Position numbers and translations under genes: made by a program. A DNA stretch of 64,000 bases from Spirodela intermedia (Eukaryota; Streptophyta; Magnoliopsida; Alismatales; Araceae): contig LR746279.1 of assembly GCA_902729315.2 (NCBI GenBank), positions 1,068,001 through 1,132,000 on the forward strand, written 5' to 3'. Below the pieces are notes generated by a model. That model did not search any database and was not told the DNA's origin. It saw only the letters and a program-made list of their open reading frames with translations. Positions 35,810 to 46,189 of this stretch are shown piece by piece. The stretch's first letter is position 1; each line of letters opens with the position of its first letter.

Positions 35810-36433
35810 ATGCATGGTAGAAGATCCTTGCATCCAAGGCTAGAAAATCCTTTCATTATTTCATTCAAAAAGAAAAATCCGAAAGAAAAATTAATTTTGA
35901 TGGATCTTGAAGGAAGTACAGGTCAAACTGAGAACAATCCTATGGCCATGAAAAATCATTATATCCCTGATTCATTTCAAAGAGCATCCAATATTAGAGT
36001 CCCATTAGCACCTACTGTTAAATTCGAAATAAATCCAGGAATTTTTCAAATGCTCCCTAATTTTCATGGATTGCCTTTAGAGGAACCTCATCAGCACTTG
36101 GAAAAATTTCATATGGTCTGTGATTTAGTTAATCTCCCTCAAGTTACACCGGAAATTATTAAGATGAAATTATTCCCTCATACACTTAGGGACAAAGCTA
36201 GTCATTGGCTATCCACATTAGATAGAGAATTAACTAGCTGGAAAGATATAGAACAGGCCTTTCTTCGAAAATTTTATCCCTTAGGAAAAACTCAAAATAT
36301 GAGAAAACATATATGGAGTTTCTCTCAAAGACCAGGAGAAACTTTGCATGAGACATGGGAAAAATTTAAAGATTTACTTAGAAAGTGTCCTCATCATGCT
36401 ATACCCAAGTGGCAGCTCAATAGAATTTTATGA
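35810..36433 (+). CDS. gag: Gag N-terminal part of element D
   Basis: Structural protein of the virus-like particle. The ATG at 35810 (MHGRRSLHPRLENPF) is chosen because the same codon opens gag in A and H; an upstream in-frame TTG is not a credible plant start. The capsid core FHGLPLEEPHQHLEKFH lies around residue 88, followed by HTLRDKASHWLSTLDREL and [30 protein letters not shown]. The frame is cut at 36433: a T run that has six T in C and H has four here (about 36425-36428). The remaining gag continues in another frame in the next entry. It is followed directly by the rest of gag-pol. Confidence 0.9.
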   Translation: MHGRRSLHPRLENPFIISFKKKNPKEKLILMDLEGSTGQTENNPMAMKNHYIPDSFQRASNIRVPLAPTVKFEINPGIFQMLPNFHGLPLEEPHQHLEKFHMVCDLVNLPQVTPEIIKMKLFPHTLRDKASHWLSTLDRELTSWKDIEQAFLRKFYPLGKTQNMRKHIWSFSQRPGETLHETWEKFKDLLRKCPHHAIPKWQLNRIL

Positions 36434-38774
36434 TGGATTATTAGAACAACATAGAAATATGGTTGATTCTATATGTGGAGGAGCTTTTATGGAGAAAACT
36501 CCTGATGAGATTTACAGTCTTTATGAGAATTTAAGTGAAAATTCTAGAGATCAAGCCTCTTTTGAATTATATGACAGGGATAAGAAGAGAGGAATTTATG
36601 AATTGCATCATGATGATGATTCTAAACTTAGAAATGAGGTTAATCAGATTAATCAAAGATTAGAAAAAATTGATTTACTTATTGACAATATTAGAAAGCC
36701 TTTTAACCCTCAACTTAATTCGAATAGTACATGTCCTATGTATGGTGAAAACGATTATTCTGAATTTCAATGTTATAATTTAGATCAATCATTTCACCCT
36801 ATGCAAGAACAAGTGCAAGTAGCTCACGGTTTTAATAGAAACAGGGAACCTTTTTCGAATTCTTATAATCCTAATTGGAGGAATAGTTTTTCATGGAGAG
36901 ACCCAAATAATATTCAAAATCCAGAAGCACTTAGACCCAATTCAAACTCTGAATTTCGTCCAAAACAAGAAAACAGATTTCAGAAAAATCAGTCCTCTCA
37001 AATCCAACTTGATGCTATGGAAATGATGCAGCAAATGAGCCAAATGATGCAACAAACTATGAACCAAATGATGCTGCACCAGAAACAAATTATAGAGGCT
37101 CTTGGGAATAAGAGAGAAGAGGGACAGCTACCTAGTCAGCCCATAGAAAATCCAAGGAACCGCCCAACAATAGGATTTCAGCAAGGGGAGTCTAGTAGCA
37201 TGAATCTAGGAAAAAACCCACGAAATGAAAATGTTAGGACAGTGAATGCATTAAGGAGTGGTAAGATCTTAGCTGATCCTTATCCCCAAATATTAGAAGA
37301 AAAAGAAAACGTGGACAACCCAAAACAAAATCAAATAGGAGTAGAAGAGGATTTTATAGATTCTACCAAGGAAATTTCGAAAGAGAGGACAACCATTCCA
37401 TTTCCTAAAGCTCTAGAGCCTAGACAAAGAAAGAAAAAGGAACACAATGAAGAAATAAAGAAAATTTTACAAGATGTGCAAATTAGTCTTCTTTTACTTA
37501 CTGCCATTGAACATATTCCTGAATATGCTAGAGTTTTGAAAGAAATGTGTACACCAAAAAGGGCACCTAGAGTAGAAAAATTATCTATGCATGCTAGTGC
37601 ATTATTATTAAATCAATTACCATATAAATTGAGAGATACAGGTGCCCCTTTGATTTCGTGTGATATTGGTGGATTCATTTTTCAGAATACATTACTTGAC
37701 ACCGGTGCTAGCATTAATTTATTACCTGCAAGTATTTGTGATAAATTTAATATTTCTGATCTTAAACCTTCTACTGTTACCTTACAATTTGCTGATAGAT
37801 CCATAAAACATCCTAAAGGTATTTTAGAAAATGTGATAGTGACAGTTAAAGGGTGTAAATTTCCAGCTGATTTCGTAGTACTGGAAATGGATTTTAATGG
37901 ACAGTTTTATGATACACCAATCATCTTAGGGAGACCATTTTTGCATACAGCAAAGATGAATATTGATTTTCCCACAGGTATTGCGAAAATTTCATGTGGA
38001 GATCAATCAGTAGAAATTAAAATTTTTGAGATATCAAATGATATTAAGAAATCCCAAGTATATGATTGTCATACCATAGATCTTCTAGATGATTTTGATG
38101 ATCCAGATGTTATTGATGACTGTGTGCTGAAAGAATTAGAGGAAATAGAGAATATAAATTTAGAAGAAAAGAAAGAGGAAGATCATCTGAATTTAGAGTT
38201 GAAACCTCTTCCCTCTAGTTTAAAATATATGTTTTTGGAGGAAAATAATTTATTTCATGTTATTATTGCAGCTGATTTGAGTGATGAACAGGAAGAAGAA
38301 TTATTAGATGTACTTCGAAAAAATAAGAAAGCTATGGGCTGGAAAATGGACGATCTAAGGGGCATTGATATGAGTGTATGCATGCATAGTATATATTTAG
38401 AGGAGGGGGCTAGAACTAGTAGGGAACCACAACGAAGATTAAATCCTAACATGATGGAAATTGTAAAAAAGGAAATTTTAAAGTGGCTGGCTGCTGATAT
38501 TATTTATCCTATTTCAGATAGCAAATGGTTTAGTCCTACACAAGTAGTGCCAAAAAAATCAGGGATTACGGTTATAAAAAACGAAAATGGGGATGAAATA
38601 CAAACAAGACTAACTACCGGTTGGAGAGTTTGCATTGATTATAGAAAATTAAATTCAGTTACTAGAAAAGATCATTTTCCCCTACCATTTACTGATCAAA
38701 TTCTAGAAAAATTAGCTGGAAAAACTTTTTTTGTTTTCTGGATGGATACTCTGGTTATAATCAAATTTATATAA
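36348..38774 (+). CDS. gag-pol: Gag C-terminal part, aspartic protease and RT N-terminus of element D
   Basis: 808 open codons. The true reading joins from gag at about 36427; the ATG at 36348 lies out of frame with gag and is not a real start. Order: middle gag; a C-x4-G-x7-C trace ([14 protein letters not shown]) where a zinc knuckle would be expected but no full CCHC box; Met/Gln-rich segment near residues 223-247; basic linker [16 protein letters not shown]; protease with active site DTGAS at residue 451; the [13 protein letters not shown] strand; an acidic linker; RT fingers with VCIDYRKLN. The protease would cut the polyprotein. In the RT, a T run with seven T (eight in H) near 38730 shifts the frame, ending this frame after the FFVFW residues. 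Gag and pol appear to be one frame originally. Confidence 0.93.
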   Translation: MRHGKNLKIYLESVLIMLYPSGSSIEFYDGLLEQHRNMVDSICGGAFMEKTPDEIYSLYENLSENSRDQASFELYDRDKKRGIYELHHDDDSKLRNEVNQINQRLEKIDLLIDNIRKPFNPQLNSNSTCPMYGENDYSEFQCYNLDQSFHPMQEQVQVAHGFNRNREPFSNSYNPNWRNSFSWRDPNNIQNPEALRPNSNSEFRPKQENRFQKNQSSQIQLDAMEMMQQMSQMMQQTMNQMMLHQKQIIEALGNKREEGQLPSQPIENPRNRPTIGFQQGESSSMNLGKNPRNENVRTVNALRSGKILADPYPQILEEKENVDNPKQNQIGVEEDFIDSTKEISKERTTIPFPKALEPRQRKKKEHNEEIKKILQDVQISLLLLTAIEHIPEYARVLKEMCTPKRAPRVEKLSMHASALLLNQLPYKLRDTGAPLISCDIGGFIFQNTLLDTGASINLLPASICDKFNISDLKPSTVTLQFADRSIKHPKGILENVIVTVKGCKFPADFVVLEMDFNGQFYDTPIILGRPFLHTAKMNIDFPTGIAKISCGDQSVEIKIFEISNDIKKSQVYDCHTIDLLDDFDDPDVIDDCVLKELEEIENINLEEKKEEDHLNLELKPLPSSLKYMFLEENNLFHVIIAADLSDEQEEELLDVLRKNKKAMGWKMDDLRGIDMSVCMHSIYLEEGARTSREPQRRLNPNMMEIVKKEILKWLAADIIYPISDSKWFSPTQVVPKKSGITVIKNENGDEIQTRLTTGWRVCIDYRKLNSVTRKDHFPLPFTDQILEKLAGKTFFVFWMDTLVIIKFI

Positions 38775-38836
38775 ACCCTTTAGATCAAGAAAAAACAACT
38801 TTCACTTGTCCATTTGGTACTTTTGCTTTTAAACGC

Positions 38837-40993
38837 ATGCCTTTTGGTCTGTGTAATGCTCCAGCCACATTTCAAAGATGTATGCTGTCTATTTTTTCTG
38901 ATATAATTGGAAAATGCATGGAAATTTTTATGGACGATTTTTCTGTTTTTGGCGAATCATTTGATGAATGCTTAAATCATTTACAGCATGTACTTGAGAA
39001 ATGCATAGAGAAAAAATTAGTTTTGAGTTGGGAGAAATCACATTTTATGGTTAAAGAGGGAGTTGTGTTGGGTCATATTGTGAGTAAAAGGGGTTTAGAG
39101 GTGGATAGAGCAAAAATTGATATTATATCTAAAATGAAACCTCCAAATTCAGTAAAACAGATTAGATCTTTCTTGGGTCATGCAGGTTATTACAGAAAAT
39201 TTATTCAAGATTTTTCGAAGATTTCTAAACCTCTCACCATGCTATTATCTAAAGATATGCCTTTTAATTTTGATGAGAAATGTTTTGAGTCTTTTTCCGT
39301 AATAAAAAGATTACTTACTGAAGCACCCATTTTACAAGCTCCTGATTGGTCCCTTCCCTTTGAAATAATGTGTGATGCATCGAATTATGCAGTGGGGGCC
39401 GTTCTAGGACAAACAAAAGAGTCAAAACCCATAGTAATTTCATATGCTAGTAAAACTATATCCGATGCTCAATTAAATTATACCACGACTGAAAAAGAGT
39501 TGTTAGTTGTAGTATTTTTGTTAGAAAGGTTTAGATCATATATTTTGGGAGCTAAAATTATTATTTATACTGATCATGCAGCATTAAAATATCTGTTAAA
39601 TAAGAAAGATGCAAAGCCACGTTTATTAAGATGGATTTTATTGTTGCAGGAATTTGACTTAGAAATAAAAGATAAAAAAGGTTTCGAGAATGCTGTTGCT
39701 GACCATCTTTCTAGATTAAGTGACACAGGAATAAATGCAGCACCTTTACAAGACGCATTTCCAGATGAACAATTGATGGCAGCTCAACATCAACCATCAC
39801 CATGGTATGCACATATTGTTAATTTTCTGGTTTCTGGAAAAACTCCAGAACAGTGGGATAAGAACAGAAAAAATCATTTCTTTTCTAAGATTAGAAATTA
39901 TTTTTGGCATGATCCTGATTTATATTACTTGGGCAATGATCAAATTTTAAGGAGATGTGTTCCTGAAGAAGAATACCATAGCATTATTAACATGTGCCAT
40001 TCATCTAACTGTGGAGGACACTTCTCTGGACGAAAAACAGCTGCAAAAATTTTTCAGTGTGGTTTTTATTGGCCTACAATCATTAGAGATTCTATAGAAT
40101 TTAGTAAAACATGTATTTCATGCCAATCTATAAGTAACATGAGTAAAAAAGATGAAATGCCCATGAGTAACATGTTAGTAGTCGAAATTTTTGATGTATG
40201 GGGAATAGATTTCATGGGTCCCTTCCCATCAGCTGAAAAATATGAATATATTTTTCTTGCTGTTGATTATGTGTCGAAGTGGGTGGAAGCTATTCCTACT
40301 AGAACTAATGATCATAAAATCGTGATGAAATTTGTGCAGGAAAATATTTTTTCGAGATTTGGATGTCCTAGAGTGATTATTAGTGATGGAGGAACACATT
40401 TTACAAATAAAAATTTCAGAGAACTGTTGAAAAAGAATGGAGTACACCATAGAGTAGCCACTCCATATCATCCCCAAACAAATGGGCAAGCTGAAGTAGC
40501 AAATAGGGAAATTCAGAGAATTTTGAGAAAAATAGTTAGACCAGATAGGAAAGATTGGCCCACGAAATTACAAGATGCATTATGGGCTTATAGAACAGCT
40601 TATAAAAATCCCATAGGTATGTCCCCATTTCGTCTCATTTTTGGAAAGCCATGTCATCTTCCTGTGGAAATAGAGCATAAAGCATTATGGGCTATAAAAA
40701 ATTTATGTATGGATGAAAAATCAGCTGGTGGGCATAGAATTTTTCAGTTACATGAACTAGAGGAGTTGAGGAATGAAGCTTATGAAAATCATAGAATATA
40801 TAAAGAAAAAACTAAAACTTTTCATGATAAATACATTAGCAGAAAAAAATTTGATGTTGGACAAAAAGTGTGGTTATATGATTCTAGGCTGAAATTATTC
40901 CCAGGAAAATTAAAATCAAAATGGAAAGGGCCTTATGTGGTGGAAGAGACATATGATCATGGGGCTGTAATGATTAAAGATCTTAAATCATAA
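38837..40993 (+). CDS. pol: RT palm, RNase H and integrase of element D
   Basis: 718 codons from the first ATG, but the frame is already open from about 38735, so it is the continuation of RT after the frameshift. [16 protein letters not shown] opens the palm and the catalytic FMDD has its Asp pair at residues 33-34. RNase H has MCDASN (Asp 180), TTEKEL and IIYTDHA. Integrase has an HHCC-like block ([17 protein letters not shown]) and the core GIDFMGPF (Asp 458), SDGGTHF (Asp 517) and GQAEVA (Glu 553), an exact D-35-E spacing. The GPY/F-like [10 protein letters not shown] closes the protein; no chromodomain follows. A small deletion at the end (IKDLKS then stop, against IKDPKSDHNFKVN in B) removes about 35 C-terminal residues still readable to about 41087. 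All catalytic residues are intact. Confidence 0.95.
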   Translation: MPFGLCNAPATFQRCMLSIFSDIIGKCMEIFMDDFSVFGESFDECLNHLQHVLEKCIEKKLVLSWEKSHFMVKEGVVLGHIVSKRGLEVDRAKIDIISKMKPPNSVKQIRSFLGHAGYYRKFIQDFSKISKPLTMLLSKDMPFNFDEKCFESFSVIKRLLTEAPILQAPDWSLPFEIMCDASNYAVGAVLGQTKESKPIVISYASKTISDAQLNYTTTEKELLVVVFLLERFRSYILGAKIIIYTDHAALKYLLNKKDAKPRLLRWILLLQEFDLEIKDKKGFENAVADHLSRLSDTGINAAPLQDAFPDEQLMAAQHQPSPWYAHIVNFLVSGKTPEQWDKNRKNHFFSKIRNYFWHDPDLYYLGNDQILRRCVPEEEYHSIINMCHSSNCGGHFSGRKTAAKIFQCGFYWPTIIRDSIEFSKTCISCQSISNMSKKDEMPMSNMLVVEIFDVWGIDFMGPFPSAEKYEYIFLAVDYVSKWVEAIPTRTNDHKIVMKFVQENIFSRFGCPRVIISDGGTHFTNKNFRELLKKNGVHHRVATPYHPQTNGQAEVANREIQRILRKIVRPDRKDWPTKLQDALWAYRTAYKNPIGMSPFRLIFGKPCHLPVEIEHKALWAIKNLCMDEKSAGGHRIFQLHELEELRNEAYENHRIYKEKTKTFHDKYISRKKFDVGQKVWLYDSRLKLFPGKLKSKWKGPYVVEETYDHGAVMIKDLKS

Positions 40994-41126
40994 CTTTAAG
41001 GTAAATGGACAGCGGCTTAAACATTACATAGAACATGAACGCCTTGCAGAAAAAGAAATTTTATTATTAAAAGAAATTCAAGAGTAAGATCAAGGAGTCC
41101 AGCTGGAGACATTAAATTCAGCGCTG

Positions 41127-41144
41127 CATGGGAGGCAACCCATG
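41127..41144 (+). other. Conserved stem-loop after pol (element D)
   Basis: catggg-aggcaa-cccatg forms a 6-bp perfect stem with a 6-base loop. It is intact in B, C, D and H and has one change in A. It marks the point where autonomous and non-autonomous forms become alike again. Confidence 0.65.
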
Positions 41145-41430
41145 GTTTTTATTTCATTCTGTTTGATTTTTTTTAAGCTCTGTTTTTTTTTAGAATTTCG
41201 CAGTACTTGTTTCTGTATTTGTTTTTTTTCGAAGAAGTGCAGGAGGAGGTGTGTAAGATGAAGTGGAAAATTAAAAACGAGGTTGAGGTGATGTCTTTCT
41301 GAGCTTTATCATTTATGACAATATTTTTAATGCTTAACTTTGCATATATGCATGCTTTACTTGAAAATTATATTTTCTGCATATTCTGTTTCGATTTTTT
41401 TTTTGTGTCATTGAGGACAATGTCATTTTT

Positions 41431-41445
41431 AAGTCGGGGGGGAAG
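41431..41445 (+). promoter_or_regulatory. Internal polypurine tract (element D)
   Basis: aagtcgggggggaag follows attgaggacaatgtc, about 1.25 kb before the true tract. The following tattcattatta resembles the LTR start tcttcattatca. Confidence 0.6.
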
Positions 41446-42130
41446 TATTCATTATTAATTTATGCTGTAGGACGATTAAGAACATGTGTTTGCATTTTAT
41501 TCAACTTAGAACAGCAACTAAAAAAATAAAAAAAAATCGCCGAATTCGGAAAAACTGCAACATCTATTTTCTGGTTTTCTGTCAAGAACAACAGACTGTC
41601 AAAAACAGCATATGAAAAAACAACCCGAAATTTGAAATTATAGAGACCCTTTTCTCACATTTCAATCCCCTAGACATATATTACTGAAATTCGAAATTAC
41701 AGCTATAAAGAAGATAGTTTTGATTTATTTTTGACAAATTTATTGCTGCTAAAATAGAACTGAAAATAGAAAACAGAACTGTCAGAACTATCTAATTTAC
41801 AAATTCCTTACATCATATTGCATGCATGAAAAATTAAATCAATTAGATTGATTGATACCAAAAGATACTAGGAAGATTATTATTGAGTCAAAAGAATGAT
41901 CTAGTAGCATGAAATGTTGGAATACTCCTTGGATACATGATAGATAACATGGATTTGATTTTACAGATTTTCACTTCATGATCTTGATGGATAATATTTA
42001 CTTGATGTGAAAATTTGATTGATCATTTGAGTTTAATGGAGATTTTTGCACCCTGATCTATAGGACTTTTGAGGAGAAATCACTTATTTCAAAAAAAAAA
42101 AAGAGAGAGCAATGTGAAAAATCTAGAAAC

Positions 42131-42290
42131 GAAGAGTACACATGGAGGGTGTGAGACATCATTCTCATTGTCGAAAATCGTGCATAGAAAAACACTTGCT
42201 GAAAAATAAGTGGATAAAGTGAAAGCCCTGAAAATGAAGAGTACACATGGAGGGTGTGAGACATCATTCTTATTGTCGAAATTTGTCTAC
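42131..42290 (+). repeat. 105-bp direct repeat in the 3' region (element D)
   Basis: Units begin gaagagtacacatggagggt at 42131 and 42236; each continues gtgagacatcattct(c/t)attgtcgaaa. Confidence 0.8.
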
Positions 42291-42678
42291 AGGAAAAGCT
42301 ACTTATCCACTATATATAAAAAAAAAAAGAAGGAAGAAAGATAGTGCAAACTTCAAAAATCAAGTCATAGAAAAAGGGAAATGTAAGATCAATATTATTC
42401 TTGGATAAGTATTGATAATTGGAACATCTTGTAAATACATCTATAAGTGAAGAAGTGATAAAGATGTGAATAGAAGAAGTGAAGTCTAGATTGTTATTCC
42501 AAGGAGTGTTTAAACATTTAAGTGCTTGACATCATTCTTAAATACTTGATATAAGAATCCAAAGTGTTTAAAGGTGCATCATTTCTAATTGTATTTCTTT
42601 TCTGTATTGAAATATGATGTTTGAGATTTGTAAATTTTTATTTTTGTAATTCCATTGCTAAGGGACTAGCAATGATTT

Positions 42679-42691
42679 AAGTTGGGGGGTG
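42679..42691 (+). promoter_or_regulatory. Polypurine tract (element D)
   Basis: aagttggggggtg lies directly against the 3' LTR. Confidence 0.9.
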
Positions 42692-44322
42692 TGATAAGTC
42701 TTCATTATCATGAGTTAATAATTAGTAAATAATATAGTTTTAGCCTTAACTCATGATAAATAGACTTATATTTGTGTTAAAGCATGAAAAGTGGTTTTCA
42801 ATTGATTAACGTGAATTTTTGGGTAATTATGTGATTTTATACGATTTTTATAGTCTTAGTTTTGAGATAAGGGAAGAACAAGAAATAAAAATAAAAATAT
42901 TGCAAAATGGGCGGACCCGCCGGCCAGCCGGGCCCGCAAGCGGGTCGGAAGCGCAGTCGGGGAGTAGCCGTGAGCAGGGGCTCGAGCGGCTTGCTCGGAG
43001 ATCGATAGGGGCACGTGTGCGCCACTCCCCTTCCACGTCACCGGTGGCCAGCCGGCTGTGGGGCAAGGAGTGGTCGTACACGCGAGAGGACTTTGCCTAG
43101 AAAGCTAACTTTACTATATATTTGCCCGAATAATCCGCGCACAACCGATGTGGGACTAAACCCGCGTCACACCTTGCTCAGGGGCGGGCGACCGCCGCGG
43201 GTTCGAATCCTCCCAGAGTCAAAATTCATATATTTTTAACTGATTATCGCGACTTTCCTGCAGATCGCCGGTGAAGGATTAAGCAACCGGAATCGCTGGA
43301 TCATCGGCGAAAATCTCGTCAACGCGATTCGCGGAGCATTGCTACTAAAATTGCTGAACGATTCGCGATAAAAGGATTGCAATCCATCGAGTAAATCATC
43401 TCCGATTGATCGACGAACAAGCCGTCGTCGGGAAGAGGACGATCCGCCGGGAGACGAGTCGCCACCTCCTGAGAGCGTACCAGATGCGATGAAGAGCCTC
43501 CTCTTGCTGCGCGGACCTGAGGATGAAGCTCCCTGACACGCGCCCCACCTCCATCCAGCTCCTCTCCGTCGGGTGACAGCCGCCGGAGAGCCGCAAAGTC
43601 GCCGTTTTTCCGCTCCGCCGGGTGACAGCCGCCGGAGACGACTCGACGACCCACTTCATTGATCTCTAGACTTCGCGAGAAGATCTAGAGATTGCCCACG
43701 TCGTCTTTGTCCAAGGAGAGCCTTCGAGGCCGTGGACACTGCACGACGATCCTCTCGAACGCTCAGGATTCCGGTGCATCGCCGACGCATCGCCGTCGCG
43801 ACGCCGGAACTCTGGTTTCCTGCTTTCAATTTAATTTACACTTTATTTAGTGATACTTTGTGTGATTTTAATTTACCAAACTATACTTCGTTCAATTACG
43901 ATTCTTCCGGCTTTTACAGATCTTAATTTGATTAATTAAATCGTCTGTAATCGCTTACGTAAGAATCGCCGGGCGGAACTCTGTTTCCGCCCGATTCGCG
44001 TTCGCCGGGCGCTGACGTCATCCTGTCGTCCGCACCCTTATTTCCTCTTTTTTTTCGTGAATTTTAAATATATTTCCTTTTCACTTCCTAGTATAAAATT
44101 CATAGAAAATCGTATTCATTGAGAAAAACTATGAATAATTACAAAATATTATATTACATCCCTGTGATCGACCTGGGAAATTACCGCTATTTTTGGAACT
44201 TTTATTGAATTATAATTGATATATTTATTTATAAATACTTCTAAATATCCAAAAATTTATATTTTCTAGTTTTATAAATTTTAGATTTGCGTGATTTAAT
44301 ATACAACGACTGAGTCACGTCA
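42692..44322 (+). repeat. 3' LTR of element D
   Basis: 1,631 bp, the best-preserved LTR in the window and the most CpG-rich. G-box at 43012-43017, TATA at about 43115, intact ggttcgaatcc at 43200-43210, and terminal tgagtcacgtca. Confidence 0.96.
43200..43210 (+). other. tRNA-like B-box motif in the LTR
   Basis: ggttcgaatcc equals the RNA polymerase III B-box/T-loop consensus. It is exact or nearly so in most LTR copies on this family's sense strand. A clear A-box at normal spacing is not seen; a weak ttgctcagggg lies too close upstream. No cloverleaf forms. Confidence 0.45.
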
Positions 44323-44737
44323 CTTGTGTGCCGAAGTTTTTGGCAAATATATAGTAATATTAGATTTACAATCAAGTCCCTTTCTCGTGCATGTACGACC
44401 ACTCCTTGCCCCATAGTTGACTGGCCACCGGTGACGTGGAAGGGGAGTGGGGCACACGTGCCCCTATCAGTTCTAGCCGCTTGAGCCCCTACTCGTAGCT
44501 CCTCCCCCCCATTTTGCTATAGTTTTATTTTTATTTATTTTTATTTATTTATCTCAAAAGTAAGACTGTAAAAATCATATAAATTCGTATAAAATCACAT
44601 AATTACCCAAAAATTCACGTTAATCAACTGAAAACCACTTTTCACACTTTAACATAAACATAAGTCTATTTATCATGAGTTAAGGCTAAAACTATATTAT
44701 TTACTAATTATTAACTCATGATAATGAAGACTTATCA
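44323..44737 (-). repeat. 5' LTR of element B, piece 4
   Basis: Resumes with the duplicated cttgt and runs to the LTR end gaagacttatca. A deletion of about 40 bases at ctcctccccccc removes the GC-rich part next to the A/T-rich U3. It is followed by the gtccc duplication of element B. Confidence 0.9.
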
Positions 44738-44742
44738 GTCCC

Positions 44743-44855
44743 CATCCCCACATGCCTCAGAGCTCTTACTAGACAACGTTCTACCTCCTCTAGTGCCCTC
44801 CCCCCTTCACACGCCACTCTATTACGACACAACTCACTCGGCATGCTTACACATT
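44743..44855 (+). pseudogene. Copia remnant after element B
   Basis: About 110 bases continue the copia sequence interrupted at 11946, flanked on the left by element B's gtccc duplication. Open in one frame (HASELLLDNVLPPL) but without a recognisable domain. Confidence 0.5.
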
Positions 44856-45180
44856 CAATGGCCATAAAAATTCTATAAATAATCTGTAGGCTAGATGGAA
44901 AGAATTAATCTATAAGACTATACGATGCTCTATGGGCATATAGGACAGCATATAAAACTCTCTTAGGCATGTCACCATATAGATTATTTTTTGGTAAAGT
45001 ATGTGATCTTCTCATAGAACTAGAGCATAGAACATATTGGGCAATTAAAAAATTGAATTTATCTATTGATGATGCTAGAAAGAAATGATTACGTGAATGA
45101 CATGAGTTAAATGAGATTTGAAATGAGGCATATGAGAATTCTAAGATTTATAAAGTTAAAATGAAAGCATGAACACATCA
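44856..45180 (+). pseudogene. Orphan Athila-like integrase fragment
   Basis: Reads [27 protein letters not shown] and IELEHRTYWAIKKLNLSIDDARKK, homologous to residues about 580-660 of element D's 38837-40993 frame but clearly more divergent than B or H. It interrupts the copia remnant, has no LTR or target duplication that I can find, and its edges are approximate. It may be filler DNA from break repair or the relic of an older element. Confidence 0.75.
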
Positions 45181-46189
45181 TGGGTGTTCGGCTTCAAACT
45201 CTTTCTGTAATCTCATTGCCTCCATCATCTCACGGATGACTCTCTAGCTCTCCGTGACCCTTCTTTTGCCTACTAGTCGCAAATCAACTTAGTCATTATC
45301 ACTTGGATGCTCCATAGCATCGAGCAGAGCATCACCGAGCCTCTCTCTCATATCAAGTTGACATGCCTTCTATGGGACAATCTAGAGATCATGTACGCCA
45401 ACTAGATGTACATCAGTCAGAGTGGTAGAAATCATCGAGTCTCTCCTCAACTACAAGCAAGATAATCTCTCTCTCTCTAGGTATCCTACGGTCACCTACA
45501 AGCCCTCATTCAAGAGGTGGACATTTATCAACCTCTCACCTCAGACCTCTTGATGCTCTAGTGCTATCGTCAAGAGTTCTATGCTGATGTGTACCTTAGC
45601 AGACTTCATCCTTCCACTGTGTCCTAGATCTGCAATTCTGTTCTTTCTGGTGATTGGGTACTCAGCCTCACTCCCATCTTCTTTGCGGCACTTTGGGTCA
45701 TGACTAGTACGTCCTTGCCCTCTCCACCTTCCTCCACAAGTGCCGCAACTTCCCCCTCGGCTATGGTCATCATCGCTCTTCAGGCTCAGGATGATGGCCC
45801 ATCTTCTTGCCTTGAGGGCAGTTCTCCTCCTTGTGGAAAGGGCCCCAACTCCTTCCCCTGTGTCCCTATTGCAGCAAGTAGAACCACTAGGCCAACAAAT
45901 GTTGGAAGTAATTCAACAAACCTACTTCCCCCCAATCAACAATGGCTCCTTCAGCTCTCATCTCACTCGCTCCTTCAAACGTTCATGCCTTGACTTTCAA
46001 CATCAACCTGACGTCTACGAAGTATGACGTGTTTTGTCACACATCAATCATAATAGTCTTAGCAACACTTCTTCTTCCACCAACCTCACCTCATTTTCGA
46101 CTCCTTCTACATCAAGTACACATGCTCTCCTTACTTTCCTCTTCATCATTAGGGATTATCAGCTTAGGGGCCTCCACTCATATGACCAG
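45181..46189 (+). pseudogene. gag: Ty1/copia gag and start of pol
   Basis: With frameshifts it reads the copia gag (UBN2-type) words WMLHSIEQSITEPLSH and LLWDNLEIMYAN near 45310-45400, YLSRLHPSTVS near 45595, then a Ser/Thr/Pro-rich linker. It closes with GASTHMTS near 46165, the block around the copia protease active site. Solo LTR E splits it at accag. All frames are short; the element is dead. Confidence 0.75.

Larger units (their letters stand above)
40994..42678 (+). other. Integrase tail remnant and 3' non-coding region of element D
   Basis: To about 41087 the lost C-terminus of integrase can be read in another frame (KEIQE then stop). After that come about 1.6 kb without a gene, holding the stem-loop (41127-41144), internal polypurine tract and 105-bp direct repeat. 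An env-like gene, found in some Athila elements, is not visible. Confidence 0.85.
33952..44322 (+). mobile_element. Element D: full-length Athila-like LTR retrotransposon, youngest of the set
   Basis: 10,371 bp with LTRs 33952-35581 and 42692-44322, primer site, gag, protease, RT, RNase H, integrase, polypurine tract and a perfect target duplication cttgt (33947-33951, 44323-44327) within element B's 5' LTR. By eye the LTRs differ at about 27 of 1,630 positions, almost all C/T or G/A. Three frameshifts (near 36427, 38730 and 40985) make it non-functional as written. No env-like gene or chromodomain is present. The tRNA-Asp primer and the gag and protease blocks point to the Athila/Tat branch, most like Athila. 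Confidence 0.97.
11947..44737 (-). mobile_element. Element B: Athila-like LTR retrotransposon with five younger insertions
   Basis: Minus-strand element bounded by a perfect target duplication gtccc (11942-11946 and 44738-44742) in copia sequence. Its 3' LTR is 11947-14855. Its 5' LTR is cut into four pieces: 23529-24146, 31746-31947, 33588-33951 and 44323-44737. Removing the insertions (12529-14578, 18864-20452, 24147-31745, 31948-33587, 33952-44322) leaves about 9.5 kb, the size expected for a pol-bearing element with a deletion of about 1 kb in its 3' LTR. Both LTRs share private variants (ccctatcagt, cgnagctcctccc), which supports the pairing across 30 kb. The gag-pol is decayed. Confidence 0.93.

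Noticed and set aside
43150-43230. A tRNA gene around the ggttcgaatcc motif
   Set aside because: No acceptor stem, anticodon arm or correctly spaced A-box can be formed.
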